DNA of 64,000 nucleotides from Glaesserella australis. GTDB taxonomy: Bacteria > Pseudomonadota > Gammaproteobacteria > Enterobacterales > Pasteurellaceae. Shown one piece after another: positions 16,558 to 24,291 of the stretch. The notes under the pieces were generated by a model, which saw only the letters and a program-made list of their open reading frames with translations, made no database searches and was not told the origin of the DNA. The translations under genes were made by a program, and so were the position numbers. Position 1 is the first letter of the stretch, and every line of letters begins with the position of its first letter. The stretch is taken from the NCBI RefSeq assembly GCF_003260095.1, contig NZ_PTPX01000019.1, forward strand, positions 26,576 through 90,575, in the 5' to 3' direction.

Positions 16558-17529
16558 ATGAACACAAAGACTCAACAACCTAAATTCGACATTTATCAAA
16601 ATGTGACAGATCGTATTGTAAAAGCCTTAGAAGCTGGTACAGCTCCTTGGTTAAAACCTTGGTCTAGTCCTGATTGTAATCTGAGCTTACCACGTAATGC
16701 AGTATCGGATCGCTACTATAATGGAGTTAATATTCTGTTGTTATGGATGGCGAACGAAGAGAATGGCTATAAACAGTCAAAATGGATAACAGCTGAAGCA
16801 GCTAACAAATTAGGCGGACGTATCAGAAAAGGTGAAAAAGCAACTGTGATTGTCAATTATTGTCCTGTTGAGCGAGAGAAATTAGATGAAGATGGTAATC
16901 AGATCGTAGATGATGATGGAAATATTGAGATGGAGCATTTTGCTTATCTCAAAAAGCATTGTGTATTTAACATAGAACAATGTGAGTCATTACCAAAAAT
17001 TCTCTATGAAGCTGTGTCAGATTCTAAGCCCGAGAGTAATTCTATGCCTTACCAAGAATTTGCAGAAATTCGTCAAATAATGGAAGGGATTGAAGTACAG
17101 GTAAATATGAAACCGAGTAATAGAGCTTTCTATAATCCTAATGAAGATATCATTGTAATGCCAGAAATGAAGCAGTTCACAAATGAACAGGGCTTTTATG
17201 AAGTGTTATTACACGAAATGATACATTCGACGGGGCATAAAACTCGATTAAATAGAGAAGGGATAGCTTCTGGTAAGTCCAAGTTTGGTAACAAAGTCTA
17301 CGTATTTGAAGAGCTTGTTGCAGAAATGGGCGCCGCCTTTTTATGTAGCCATCTTGGGTTTAATACTGTTCCAAAAAATGCAAGTTATATTGCGAGCTGG
17401 ATTAAACTTCTGAAGGAAGATAAGAAAGCGATTTTTAAGGCAGCAGGAAAAGCTCGCGAAGCCTGTCAATATATGTTTGAGACATTGCAAGTTGTTCAAC
17501 AATATGAACGTTTTAACTATGAAGCATAG
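16558..17529 (+). CDS. ardC: ArdC-like antirestriction protein (zincin-like metallopeptidase)
   Basis: The 323-residue protein combines an N-terminal ArdC/DUF1738 domain (IYQNVTDRIVKALEAGTAPW, about residues 11-140), which binds single-stranded DNA, with a C-terminal zinc metallopeptidase-like domain. The motif HEMIHSTGH (about residues 219-227) is a textbook HExxH zinc site. ArdC proteins protect incoming single-stranded plasmid or ICE DNA from restriction. The gene lies behind the leader with the strongest SD-hiding hairpin and is followed ten bases later by a small gene. Family and length are standard. Confidence 0.93.
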   Translation: MNTKTQQPKFDIYQNVTDRIVKALEAGTAPWLKPWSSPDCNLSLPRNAVSDRYYNGVNILLLWMANEENGYKQSKWITAEAANKLGGRIRKGEKATVIVNYCPVEREKLDEDGNQIVDDDGNIEMEHFAYLKKHCVFNIEQCESLPKILYEAVSDSKPESNSMPYQEFAEIRQIMEGIEVQVNMKPSNRAFYNPNEDIIVMPEMKQFTNEQGFYEVLLHEMIHSTGHKTRLNREGIASGKSKFGNKVYVFEELVAEMGAAFLCSHLGFNTVPKNASYIASWIKLLKEDKKAIFKAAGKAREACQYMFETLQVVQQYERFNYEA

Positions 17530-17539
17530 GAGAATAGCT

Positions 17540-17770
17540 ATGGAAAATTTGGATCAAGAAATTGATACCATTTACCTAAAATATTGCATATTGTACGAGC
17601 AAGCATATGATCAAAATGGTGATTGGATACCACATATCCGAGAACAAATTATTACATGTGAGCAATCGTTACAAGCACTCTACGAGAAGAAATTCGGAGT
17701 ATCATATAATGATAACCTTGCTGGCTGGCTAGCTTTCTGGGTATCATTAGGTAGAAAACACTGCAAGTGA
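17540..17770 (+). CDS. Small hypothetical protein coupled to ardC
   Basis: The 76-residue product (start MENLDQEIDTIYLKY) is mostly helical, with a charged N-terminal half, and has no signal peptide or membrane helix. The frame extends back to 17477 inside ardC, but the ATG at 17540 is preceded by AGGAG overlapping the ardC stop region. It lacks the repeated leader and is probably translated with ardC. The family is not recognised. Confidence 0.65.
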   Translation: MENLDQEIDTIYLKYCILYEQAYDQNGDWIPHIREQIITCEQSLQALYEKKFGVSYNDNLAGWLAFWVSLGRKHCK

Positions 17771-17818
17771 TAATCCGAACATATGAACCTCACAAGTTAG
17801 CATACTAACTGAAATTTA

Positions 17819-17891
17819 CCCATTAGGGGATACATTATCCCCTTGGGCATGGTGTATCCCTTCATTTTTCTACAAAATTAAGGAGTACACT
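17819..17891 (+). promoter_or_regulatory. Leader E: SD-sequestering leader of the DUF1281 gene
   Basis: GGGGATACA (17826-17834) pairs locally with TATCCCC (17836-17842, 7 bp) or with TGTATCCC (17853-17860, 8 bp perfect). GTGTATCCCTT (17852-17862) in turn pairs with AAGGAGTACAC (17880-17890), burying the SD, with one wobble and one mismatch. The three-way complementarity is clearest in this copy. Confidence 0.7.
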
Positions 17892-18623
17892 ATGCCAAAT
17901 TGGTGCCAAAATAAACTACACGTTACTTGTCATTCTGAGCAGATGGAACAAGTTAAAACCAAGCTCTTTACCCAGAACGATAATGGGCAATGGTTATTGG
18001 ATTTTAATCTTATGGTTCCTATGTCAGAATCTCTTTATATAGAGAGTGGTAGTAGTGGTGATAAAGCGATGCGTTTTCTCACCCTACCGAAAACGAAGCG
18101 AATAAATCGGGCGTTACTTCAACAGTACATTAATACATCACAGGTTGATCGTATTTATGCTAAAGCCAAACATCACCGCTGGAAAGTAGGGGATTTTATT
18201 CACTGGTTGAAAGCTCGCCCTGATGAACAGAAAATGCTATGGCTAGATTTAACACTTGGTGAGCAGTATTTATCAAATCTAAACCAATATGGCTACAAAG
18301 ATTGGTATGACTGGTCTATTGCAAATTGGGGCTGTAAATGGAATGTTCATCCAGATAACTGCCAAGTTGTTTTCGAAGAAGATAGCATCTACTGCCTATT
18401 TGATACACCGTGGGGGCCACCTGACCGCTGGTTTGGTGCACTTTGTGCAGCTTTTCCTGAGATTGAATTTACACTATCGTTTTTTGAGTCTGGAATGTGG
18501 TTCGCAGGGGAATTTGTCGCTGATATGGATGGTTCTTTCTATCAGGTATACAAAGATGACGATGAAATTCGACAATTTGCTGAGGATGTCTTTGATGAAG
18601 AGTTCATCTGTGACGATGATTAA
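17892..18623 (+). CDS. DUF1281/Api92-like ferredoxin-fold protein
   Basis: The 243-residue protein starts with MPNWCQNKLHVTC and contains YGYKDWYDWSIANWGCKWNV, the two hallmarks of the DUF1281 (Api92-like, ferredoxin-like domain) family common in plasmids, phages and ICEs. It is soluble and very rich in W, D and E. The biochemical role is unknown, and no catalytic motif is seen. It is a standard companion of ardC in conjugative elements. The SD AAGGAG is inside the leader hairpin. Confidence 0.85.
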   Translation: MPNWCQNKLHVTCHSEQMEQVKTKLFTQNDNGQWLLDFNLMVPMSESLYIESGSSGDKAMRFLTLPKTKRINRALLQQYINTSQVDRIYAKAKHHRWKVGDFIHWLKARPDEQKMLWLDLTLGEQYLSNLNQYGYKDWYDWSIANWGCKWNVHPDNCQVVFEEDSIYCLFDTPWGPPDRWFGALCAAFPEIEFTLSFFESGMWFAGEFVADMDGSFYQVYKDDDEIRQFAEDVFDEEFICDDD

Positions 18624-18645
18624 GTAGGTTTTTACAATGTAATTT

Positions 18646-18702
18646 CCACCCTAGGGGTAATTCCCTAGGGGGATTACTCCATAAACGTTTAGGAGTAATC
18701 CA
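18646..18702 (+). promoter_or_regulatory. Leader F: SD-sequestering leader of the methylase-like gene
   Basis: CCCTAGGG occurs twice (18649-18656 and 18663-18670) and, being self-complementary, the copies pair. GGATTACTCC (18671-18680) and GGAGTAATCC (18692-18701) form a perfect 10-bp stem that buries the SD next to the ATG. GGGGTAAT (18654-18661) can instead pair with ATTACTCC (18673-18680), with one G-T wobble. Confidence 0.7.
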
Positions 18703-19503
18703 ATGGAAAATTTTGAACAGCAATTTATTCAACTGTTTCAGCGTATAGCTCCACACTACCGCCGCTCTGAGGTCTTTTATGACTTCATCACGCTATCGGC
18801 GTTAGATATGTATCAGGTGACTTACCGTAGTGAAACTGCCCCCGCCTTACTGGAACGCTTTAACCACGCCAGAGCCCGTTATTCTGAAGAAGAATTTACT
18901 GCGTTGGCACAGTTATTAGCAATTACAGTGGATGCACTCACCCAGCAGCGATACGACTTTCTTGGTAGTGTATTTATGAGTCTGGATCTCGGTGACGGTT
19001 ACAAAGGACAATACTTTACGCCGTCACATATTGCGGATTTTATGGCTAAAGTGACACTATCTGATTGCCAGAAAGTAATTCAGCGACGTGGATTTATCAC
19101 GCTTTCTGAACCATCTTGCGGATCAGGCGTAATGGTTATTGGTTGTATTAATCACCTTATTGATGCTGGATACAATCCACAGCAATGCCTATGGGTACAC
19201 TGTCAGGATATTGATTTCATCGCTGCAATGATGTGCTACATTCAGCTCTCATTACTTCATATCCCAGCTTGTATTGTAGTTGGTGACACGCTTCTGAATG
19301 AAACCAAAATTCAGATGTATACACTGGCTCATTTAATGGGAAACTGGTTTCATAAACTGGAGCAGAAAATGCCGTCGGCAGCGGATATGATTGATTCAGT
19401 TAACATTGACTCAGAGAATAGTGAGCAGCCAATTCCTCAAGGTCAGTTACCACTATTAATCGTATCTGACGATATTGGTGAAAATGAGGTTATATTTTAC
19501 TGA
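18703..19503 (+). CDS. N-6 DNA methylase-like SAM-binding protein lacking the NPPY motif
   Basis: The 266-residue protein has a helical N-terminus and a methyltransferase core. GQYFTPSHIADFM is typical of HsdM-like enzymes, SEPSCGSGVMVIG (about residues 137-149) is the SAM-binding motif I, and CQDIDFIAAMM is the motif II region. The catalytic (N/D)PP(Y/F) motif expected after GDTL is absent, and the sequence continues LLNETKIQMYTLAHL. Similar short methylase-like proteins occur on conjugative plasmids. It may bind SAM or DNA without methylating, or use unusual catalysis. By eye the base composition is more GC-rich than its neighbours, suggesting separate acquisition. Confidence 0.82.
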   Translation: MENFEQQFIQLFQRIAPHYRRSEVFYDFITLSALDMYQVTYRSETAPALLERFNHARARYSEEEFTALAQLLAITVDALTQQRYDFLGSVFMSLDLGDGYKGQYFTPSHIADFMAKVTLSDCQKVIQRRGFITLSEPSCGSGVMVIGCINHLIDAGYNPQQCLWVHCQDIDFIAAMMCYIQLSLLHIPACIVVGDTLLNETKIQMYTLAHLMGNWFHKLEQKMPSAADMIDSVNIDSENSEQPIPQGQLPLLIVSDDIGENEVIFY

Positions 19504-19507
19504 TAAT

Positions 19508-19542
19508 ATAAAGCCACTTTAGAAATAAAGTGGCTTTATTAT
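19508..19542 (+). terminator. Terminator of the ardC block
   Basis: ATAAAGCCACTTT and AAAGTGGCTTTAT form a 13-bp perfect stem around AGAAAT, followed by TATTATTC. It lies between the methylase-like gene and convergent - strand genes and probably works in both directions. Confidence 0.85.
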
Positions 19543-19737
19543 TCAATTAATTTCTTGCATACAAAAATCCAAATCTAACTTAACTTGATTAAGCAAATTT
19601 ATTTTTTGCTCTTCAGTTAAGGATCTATCATAGCCCCCAGCTTGACGTAGCATAATTTTACAAAAAGCCTTTAACTGAATTGGATTATATTTGTATTTAT
19701 CAAACGCATACTGAAGGAATTCAGCCTCAATATTCAT
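19543..19737 (-). CDS. Small hypothetical protein
   Basis: A 64-residue, mostly helical soluble protein (MNIEAEFLQYAFDKYKYN). AAGGTGG precedes the ATG, and the start lies 12 bases after the stop of the 117-residue gene, so the two are co-transcribed. There is no recognisable motif, signal or membrane helix. It ends right at the shared terminator. Confidence 0.6.
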   Translation of the reverse strand: MNIEAEFLQYAFDKYKYNPIQLKAFCKIMLRQAGGYDRSLTEEQKINLLNQVKLDLDFCMQEIN

Positions 19738-19749
19738 AATGCCACCACC

Positions 19750-20103
19750 TTAGCCATTTAATGCTGGCTTGTTACTTCGGATTTCGGATAGCTTAGTTGG
19801 TGTGAACGTCTCATCAATTATAGCTAAAGAGAAATCAACTTCACCTGAGAATGCTTCTGCATATTCAGCTACGAAATTCTGTAATGGAATTAAACCGTGA
19901 TCAGGTATGCCGTGTGTATGTGGGGAATAAACTAGAGCATTTGCAAAATCACAAGGTTCGTCTATTTCATAAATATAAAACTCCCATTTTGTATTGGGAA
20001 TATAGAAGCGAATATAACCAGTCACGTCTTCTTCGTAGTCGGAATAGATTAGAGGGATTTGTAATCCTCTATTTTGTATAAAGTCTAAAATGGATCGTTT
20101 CAT
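19750..20103 (-). CDS. Hypothetical protein downstream of the serine recombinase
   Basis: The 117-residue soluble protein is acidic and aromatic, with a probable beta-rich core (VTGYIRFYIPNTKWEFYIYEIDE) and a PHTHGIPDHG segment. No family is recognised. The ribosome binding site is weak. It is 21 bases downstream of the recombinase and upstream of the 64-residue gene, forming a three-gene leftward unit that may be a passenger module of the ICE. Confidence 0.65.
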   Translation of the reverse strand: MKRSILDFIQNRGLQIPLIYSDYEEDVTGYIRFYIPNTKWEFYIYEIDEPCDFANALVYSPHTHGIPDHGLIPLQNFVAEYAEAFSGEVDFSLAIIDETFTPTKLSEIRSNKPALNG

Positions 20104-20124
20104 TTTTTTTATCTCATTGAAAAG

Positions 20125-20781
20125 TTAAGAGTTATGATTAAGTTGAAACTTACGCCAAACACGTTGAACCGTACTTTCACTTGTATTTAATACCTTGGCA
20201 GTCTTCGTGATTGAGTTGCCATTTTGACGGCTTGTAACAATTGACTTGTGCAATTCTATGTTTGGTTGTCGCCCCCGATACCGTCTCTGCTTTTTGGCTA
20301 ATTCAATACCTTGTCTTTGCCGCTCTTTCCGTTTTCGGTAGTCATCGTACGCTACACTGACAGCTAGTTTGAAAAACATATTCTGCATTGCCGTAAATAA
20401 ATCAGACATCAGAAAGCTAGGATCGAAACTCTCCGTTGGAGAGCCGAGTTCCTTTGATATAGTGTCGAAGTCAAAGACTTCAGGCACTTGAATTTTCGCT
20501 CCTTTAGACCTAATCGCCTCAATAAGCTCAAGTGCTTTCTTCGGCTCCAGCCGTGTTAACCGATCAATACTTTCTGCAACTACAATATCATTTTGCTGTA
20601 AATCATTAATCAAACGAAATAATTCAGGGCGTTGCTCCCATTCTGTTACGCCAGATATCTTTTCTCTATAAACTGCGGCAACATAGAATCCTTTTTCTTG
20701 TGTATCTTTGATAAGTTTTTCTTGTCGTTGTAAATCTTGATGATCAGTGGATACTCTCATATAAATTCGTGCGGTTAACAT
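20125..20781 (-). CDS. Serine recombinase (resolvase/invertase family)
   Basis: The 218-residue protein has the resolvase N-terminal domain with YMRVSTDHQDLQRQ (catalytic Ser about residue 11), the conserved SIDRLTRLEP region, and a C-terminal helix-turn-helix (ITKTAKVLNTSESTVQRVW) for DNA binding. Length and order are those of small serine recombinases such as Tn3 resolvase and Gin/Hin. It could resolve replicons, invert a segment or be a relic of a transposon. No obvious res or inversion sites were seen beside it. GAAGGT precedes the start. Confidence 0.88.
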   Translation of the reverse strand: MLTARIYMRVSTDHQDLQRQEKLIKDTQEKGFYVAAVYREKISGVTEWEQRPELFRLINDLQQNDIVVAESIDRLTRLEPKKALELIEAIRSKGAKIQVPEVFDFDTISKELGSPTESFDPSFLMSDLFTAMQNMFFKLAVSVAYDDYRKRKERQRQGIELAKKQRRYRGRQPNIELHKSIVTSRQNGNSITKTAKVLNTSESTVQRVWRKFQLNHNS

Positions 20782-21066
20782 TTATGTACCTTCATTTAGA
20801 TCTATAAATTATGCCTGTACCATTTAACTCTATTTAATTGCTATATGGTGGTAGTATTTAAGTTATTTATGCTAGTAGCTTTGAACTATACTCAAATGAC
20901 AGTATTAATTTTGATATTTTTAAACATGATGAACCAGCATAAACTCTTCACACAAATTTTATAGTTTTCCCCAAGAATCATTCCAAATCCATGATTACTT
21001 TTCTCTCTTAAACAGAATGACAAACTTTTAGACTGTCACAACAAAATTACAACATATCTTTCTATT

Positions 21067-21378
21067 ATGAAATATTTACTCATATTTCCCGTACTGTGCT
21101 GTTTAGGAAATTTTTCTCATGCTCAAAATATTGAACCAAGAATTGGAAAAATATGTCATGCTGAACCAGAGTACTCTAATTATAATTATGCGGGGCTTTG
21201 GGAACTTGGAGATGACGGAAAACTACAGTGTAACTATTGGCAGTTTTTATCAGACGAGCAAAAAAAGGAGGCTCTTGAGTTACGTTTTGGATCACGGTTA
21301 GATAATAAAGATTCTTATGACAATAACATAGATGATGAAACTGACTATGAGCTTGAAATTTATATATATGAAGAATAG
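21067..21378 (+). CDS. Small secreted hypothetical protein
   Basis: The 103-residue product has a signal peptide (LLIFPVLCCLGNFSHAQ, cleavage near residue 19) and a short acidic mature part with two cysteines, ending in a run of D, E and Y residues. No lipobox fits. The ribosome binding site is poor. No family is recognised. It stands alone between the recombinase (divergent) and the AbiE pair. The 285 bases upstream are AT-rich with no clear feature. Confidence 0.6.
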   Translation: MKYLLIFPVLCCLGNFSHAQNIEPRIGKICHAEPEYSNYNYAGLWELGDDGKLQCNYWQFLSDEQKKEALELRFGSRLDNKDSYDNNIDDETDYELEIYIYEE

Positions 21379-21431
21379 TGGCAAAAAGGAAAAGGCTAAG
21401 GGATAATAAGGGTAAATTTTTCAAGGGCAAT

Positions 21432-21453
21432 CCGCTCCACTGAAGTGGAGCGG
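21432..21453 (+). promoter_or_regulatory. Strong GC-rich hairpin upstream of the AbiE pair
   Basis: CCGCTCCACT-GA-AGTGGAGCGG is a 10-bp perfect stem in otherwise AT-rich DNA. It is not followed directly by a T run, so it is not a standard terminator. It could be a structural site or a remnant of another element. Confidence 0.45.
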
Positions 21454-21534
21454 GCTTACCCCAAAAGGTACTATTTAGCTTATGAAAAGGCTAAAGGGCT
21501 AAAAGGCTTTAATTTCATTTTTTAAAATGCTAAC

Positions 21535-21565
21535 ATGTCAGAAATTATCTTAGTTTTTTTGACAT
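21535..21565. promoter_or_regulatory. Candidate AbiEi operator
   Basis: ATGTCA (21535-21540) and TGACAT (21560-21565) form an inverted repeat with a 19-base spacer just upstream of the antitoxin gene. AbiEi antitoxins are known to bind inverted repeats in their own promoter to repress the operon, so this is the likely autoregulatory site. Confidence 0.5.
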
Positions 21566-21577
21566 TTAGGGGGGGCT

Positions 21578-22174
21578 ATGCCTGTTGCTCAACGAATTAA
21601 GCATAAAATTCAACACATTGAGAAAGGTGTTGTGTTCTCATCTAGAGACTTTTTAGAATTAGGTAACCGAGCAACTGTAGATAAAGCCTTGTCTCGAATG
21701 GTCCAAAAAGGTGAAATTGAAAGAGCTGCTAGAGGACTTTTCTTTCGTCCTATAAAAAATAGATTTGTAGGAAATGTGCCAGTAAAAGTTGAAAGTGTGT
21801 TAGAGATAATCTCGCAACAAAATGGAGAAACGATTCAAGTACATGGGGCAGAAGCGGCGAGACAGTTTAAACTTAGCACTCAAGTACCTACAAAGGCTGT
21901 GTTTTATACGAATGGGGCAAGCCGTAAAATCAAAGTTGGTAATAAAGAAGTACACATGATTCATACATCTAACCAGAGAAAGCTCCAGTACGCAGGAACA
22001 AAGATCGGTTTGGCGATATCTGCCTTATGGTATCTTGGTCGTAAACTTGTCACACCTTCAGTAATAATTGCTTTAAAAACATCTCTTACTGATGAGGAAT
22101 TTGCTACATTAAAAAATGCAAATTTAGCTGGTTGGATGTACAATGTAATCAATGAAATAGAGTTAAAGGCATAA
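21578..22174 (+). CDS. abiEi: AbiEi-type antitoxin (type IV toxin-antitoxin), DUF6088-like
   Basis: The 198-residue protein has an N-terminal winged-helix-like region (VVFSSRDFLELGNRATVDKAL, then RAARGLFF) and a C-terminal AbiEi-like domain. It matches the DUF6088/AbiEi antitoxins encoded upstream of AbiEii nucleotidyltransferases. It would repress the operon and counteract the toxin. A G-rich ribosome binding site precedes the ATG. Only three bases separate its stop from the toxin start. Confidence 0.87.
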   Translation: MPVAQRIKHKIQHIEKGVVFSSRDFLELGNRATVDKALSRMVQKGEIERAARGLFFRPIKNRFVGNVPVKVESVLEIISQQNGETIQVHGAEAARQFKLSTQVPTKAVFYTNGASRKIKVGNKEVHMIHTSNQRKLQYAGTKIGLAISALWYLGRKLVTPSVIIALKTSLTDEEFATLKNANLAGWMYNVINEIELKA

Positions 22175-22177
22175 AAT

Positions 22178-23182
22178 ATGAATAACGAATCGTATTTTGA
22201 AATAGATAATGAGACCCAAGTAGAAATACTTCAATATTATAGTAATAAATTATCAATGAGAGATACTATTCTTGAAAAGGATATTTGGCTATGTTGGGTT
22301 CTTGATGTTATTTTTAATATACCAAATAGACATCCTATGGCATTTAAAGGTGGAACTTCATTATCTAAAGTTTTTAATGCAATTAACAGATTTTCAGAGG
22401 ATGTTGATATCACATTAGATTATCGATTTTTTGATATATCTCATTCATTCGATCCGAAAATGAGTAAAACTAAAGCTAAATTATTTAGTGAACAACTTAA
22501 AGAAAGTGTTAAAAAATATAGAGATGCAATTATAGTTCCAGCTTTAGAATTAGCATTAAAAGATTTGTCTCAATCTTGTAATATAACTGTTGATGATTCA
22601 GGTGAAAAAATTTGGCTGAGTTATCCTTCTGTATTATCTAACTCTGAGCAGTATATAAAGGAGTCTGTTCTAATAGAATTAGGTGGTAGAAATGTTATTG
22701 ATCCAAATGAAATGCATATCGTTAGACCATATGTAGCACAAGATAATCTTGAGTTTAAATTGCCTGAGCCAAATATTACTGTGCTATCTCCACAGCGAAC
22801 TTTTTGGGAAAAAGCAACACTTATTCACGTTGAGTGCCATCGAGGGTTAAGGCAAAATGCGGAGCGACTCTCAAGACATTGGTATGATTTGGTAAAATTA
22901 TATGAACAAGATATTGGTCAATTGGCTATGGATAATCATCAGCTACTAGAAGATGTAGTAAACCATAAATCTATTTTCTTTAATGCTAGCTATGCTAATT
23001 ATTCTGATTGCTTGAACCATAAATTTAAGCTACTTCCAGATAATAATGATCTATCTGAATTACGAAAGGATTATACAGAAATGAATAATGCAGGAATGAT
23101 TTATGATAATAGCAAATTTACCTTTGAATATATTATTGAAAAAATTAGGGAAATTTCTGATAGATTAAATAAAACAAACTAA
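22178..23182 (+). CDS. abiEii: AbiEii-type nucleotidyltransferase toxin
   Basis: The 334-residue protein carries the nucleotidyltransferase signature: FKGGTSLSKVF (GGS-type motif, about residues 53-63) followed by SEDVDITLDY (the catalytic DxD-like motif, about 71-80). A later QRTFWEKATLIH segment is typical of AbiEii/AbiGii toxins. Enzymes of this family modify tRNA or related targets, causing abortive phage infection or stabilising the element. Here it would act as an addiction and anti-phage module of the ICE. It is coupled to the antitoxin gene and ends in a terminator. Confidence 0.9.
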   Translation: MNNESYFEIDNETQVEILQYYSNKLSMRDTILEKDIWLCWVLDVIFNIPNRHPMAFKGGTSLSKVFNAINRFSEDVDITLDYRFFDISHSFDPKMSKTKAKLFSEQLKESVKKYRDAIIVPALELALKDLSQSCNITVDDSGEKIWLSYPSVLSNSEQYIKESVLIELGGRNVIDPNEMHIVRPYVAQDNLEFKLPEPNITVLSPQRTFWEKATLIHVECHRGLRQNAERLSRHWYDLVKLYEQDIGQLAMDNHQLLEDVVNHKSIFFNASYANYSDCLNHKFKLLPDNNDLSELRKDYTEMNNAGMIYDNSKFTFEYIIEKIREISDRLNKTN

Positions 23183-23202
23183 TCATTTAAATATCTAATT
23201 TA

Positions 23203-23227
23203 GGGGAGATAACTCCCCATTATTTTT
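23203..23227 (+). terminator. Terminator after the AbiE pair
   Basis: GGGGAG-ATAA-CTCCCC (23203-23218) is followed by ATTATTTTT. It lies 20 bases after the toxin stop and just before the convergent gene ending at 23236. Confidence 0.75.
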
Positions 23228-23235
23228 AGTGAGAT

Positions 23236-24165
23236 TCAATATATTGGCTTTTCTATATTCAATCTTTGTTGTTTCAATAAAGTTGAAAAATATTCTGAGC
23301 AATTTAACATTTTATATCGTTTAAAGATATCAACAATATCTCTAACTCTAACATCATCTCTATAAAAAGCGATTAACTTTGATTTTCTTAATGTTTTATC
23401 AACTGAAAAATAATCAAAATTAAGTGGAATAGATATAAATGTTGCTCTTAAGTTAAATAATGTCTCATTCAATAAATTGTTTTTTTCACTATCAGATGTA
23501 GAAATGATAAAAATATCATATTTGTCGAATAATTCGTTATAAACAGCTTCATCTATGGCGTTAACTTCTAAGTTGACTGTAAGTGAAACCTGCTTTTCTA
23601 GGTGTCTAGCAATATATCGAGCTGCACAAAAATGATGACTACCACCACATTCATTATGCCAAGTAAATTCACCGGTCCATAAATCACAAGTTACTGTTTC
23701 GTTATTACGATGGAAAATTTTACTATCAAAATGAGATAAGTTTTTGTTGAGTTGCTTTTCAGTAATTTCGGGGATTAAATCCTGGCTGTCTACAATGACA
23801 AGTTTATCTAAGCTATTCATTGCTAATAAATCAGACTTTGATGACGAAATGTTGGTAATACTCTGTAAGTCTATCTTTTGGTTATGATATATGTGTGTAT
23901 AGCTTAATTTACTAAATAATTGCGCAAGTTCATCCCCTTTAGACGAACTGCTCATCCCTTCACTTTTACGGAAACGCCACTCGATACAGTGCTCACTTAG
24001 ATGTTTCCAAAAAAAACGTCTATATCCTAAACCTATCGTTCTTATATTCACCATGAAAGACGGAGATTGAAGCAGTTTTTCCAACTCCTTCTTCTCAGCG
24101 TATCGACACTTAAAGAATTTCAGAATACTAAGAAAATTAGACTCTAATTGTGAAGAATTAATCAT
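23236..24165 (-). CDS. Hypothetical protein, DUF6685-like
   Basis: The 309-residue soluble protein has a notable conserved-looking core CDLWTGEFTWHNECGGSHHF followed by CAARYIARHL (about residues 167-200), rich in C, H and W and possibly a metal or nucleotide site. From memory it resembles the DUF6685 family. The C-terminal part has beta-alpha alternation with IFIISTSDSE. The start at 24165 is preferred over 24201 because AAGGG precedes it. It lies between the AbiE pair and the relaxase, in the usual cargo region, so a defence role is possible but unproven. Confidence 0.65.
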   Translation of the reverse strand: MINSSQLESNFLSILKFFKCRYAEKKELEKLLQSPSFMVNIRTIGLGYRRFFWKHLSEHCIEWRFRKSEGMSSSSKGDELAQLFSKLSYTHIYHNQKIDLQSITNISSSKSDLLAMNSLDKLVIVDSQDLIPEITEKQLNKNLSHFDSKIFHRNNETVTCDLWTGEFTWHNECGGSHHFCAARYIARHLEKQVSLTVNLEVNAIDEAVYNELFDKYDIFIISTSDSEKNNLLNETLFNLRATFISIPLNFDYFSVDKTLRKSKLIAFYRDDVRVRDIVDIFKRYKMLNCSEYFSTLLKQQRLNIEKPIY

Positions 24166-24291
24166 AGTATTTTCCCTTATCGTTAGACATATATGTATCA
24201 CAAGAAATGATAAATTAGTTTCATCAATTTATACTTTTTTCACTTCTAGAAACTTGCTCTAATAACCTAAAATCTCCAAAGAAGTTAAGAT

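Noticed and set aside
24166..24291. oriT next to the relaxase gene
   Set aside because: No convincing inverted repeat or nick-site motif was seen in the 126-base gap, so oriT is not assigned.
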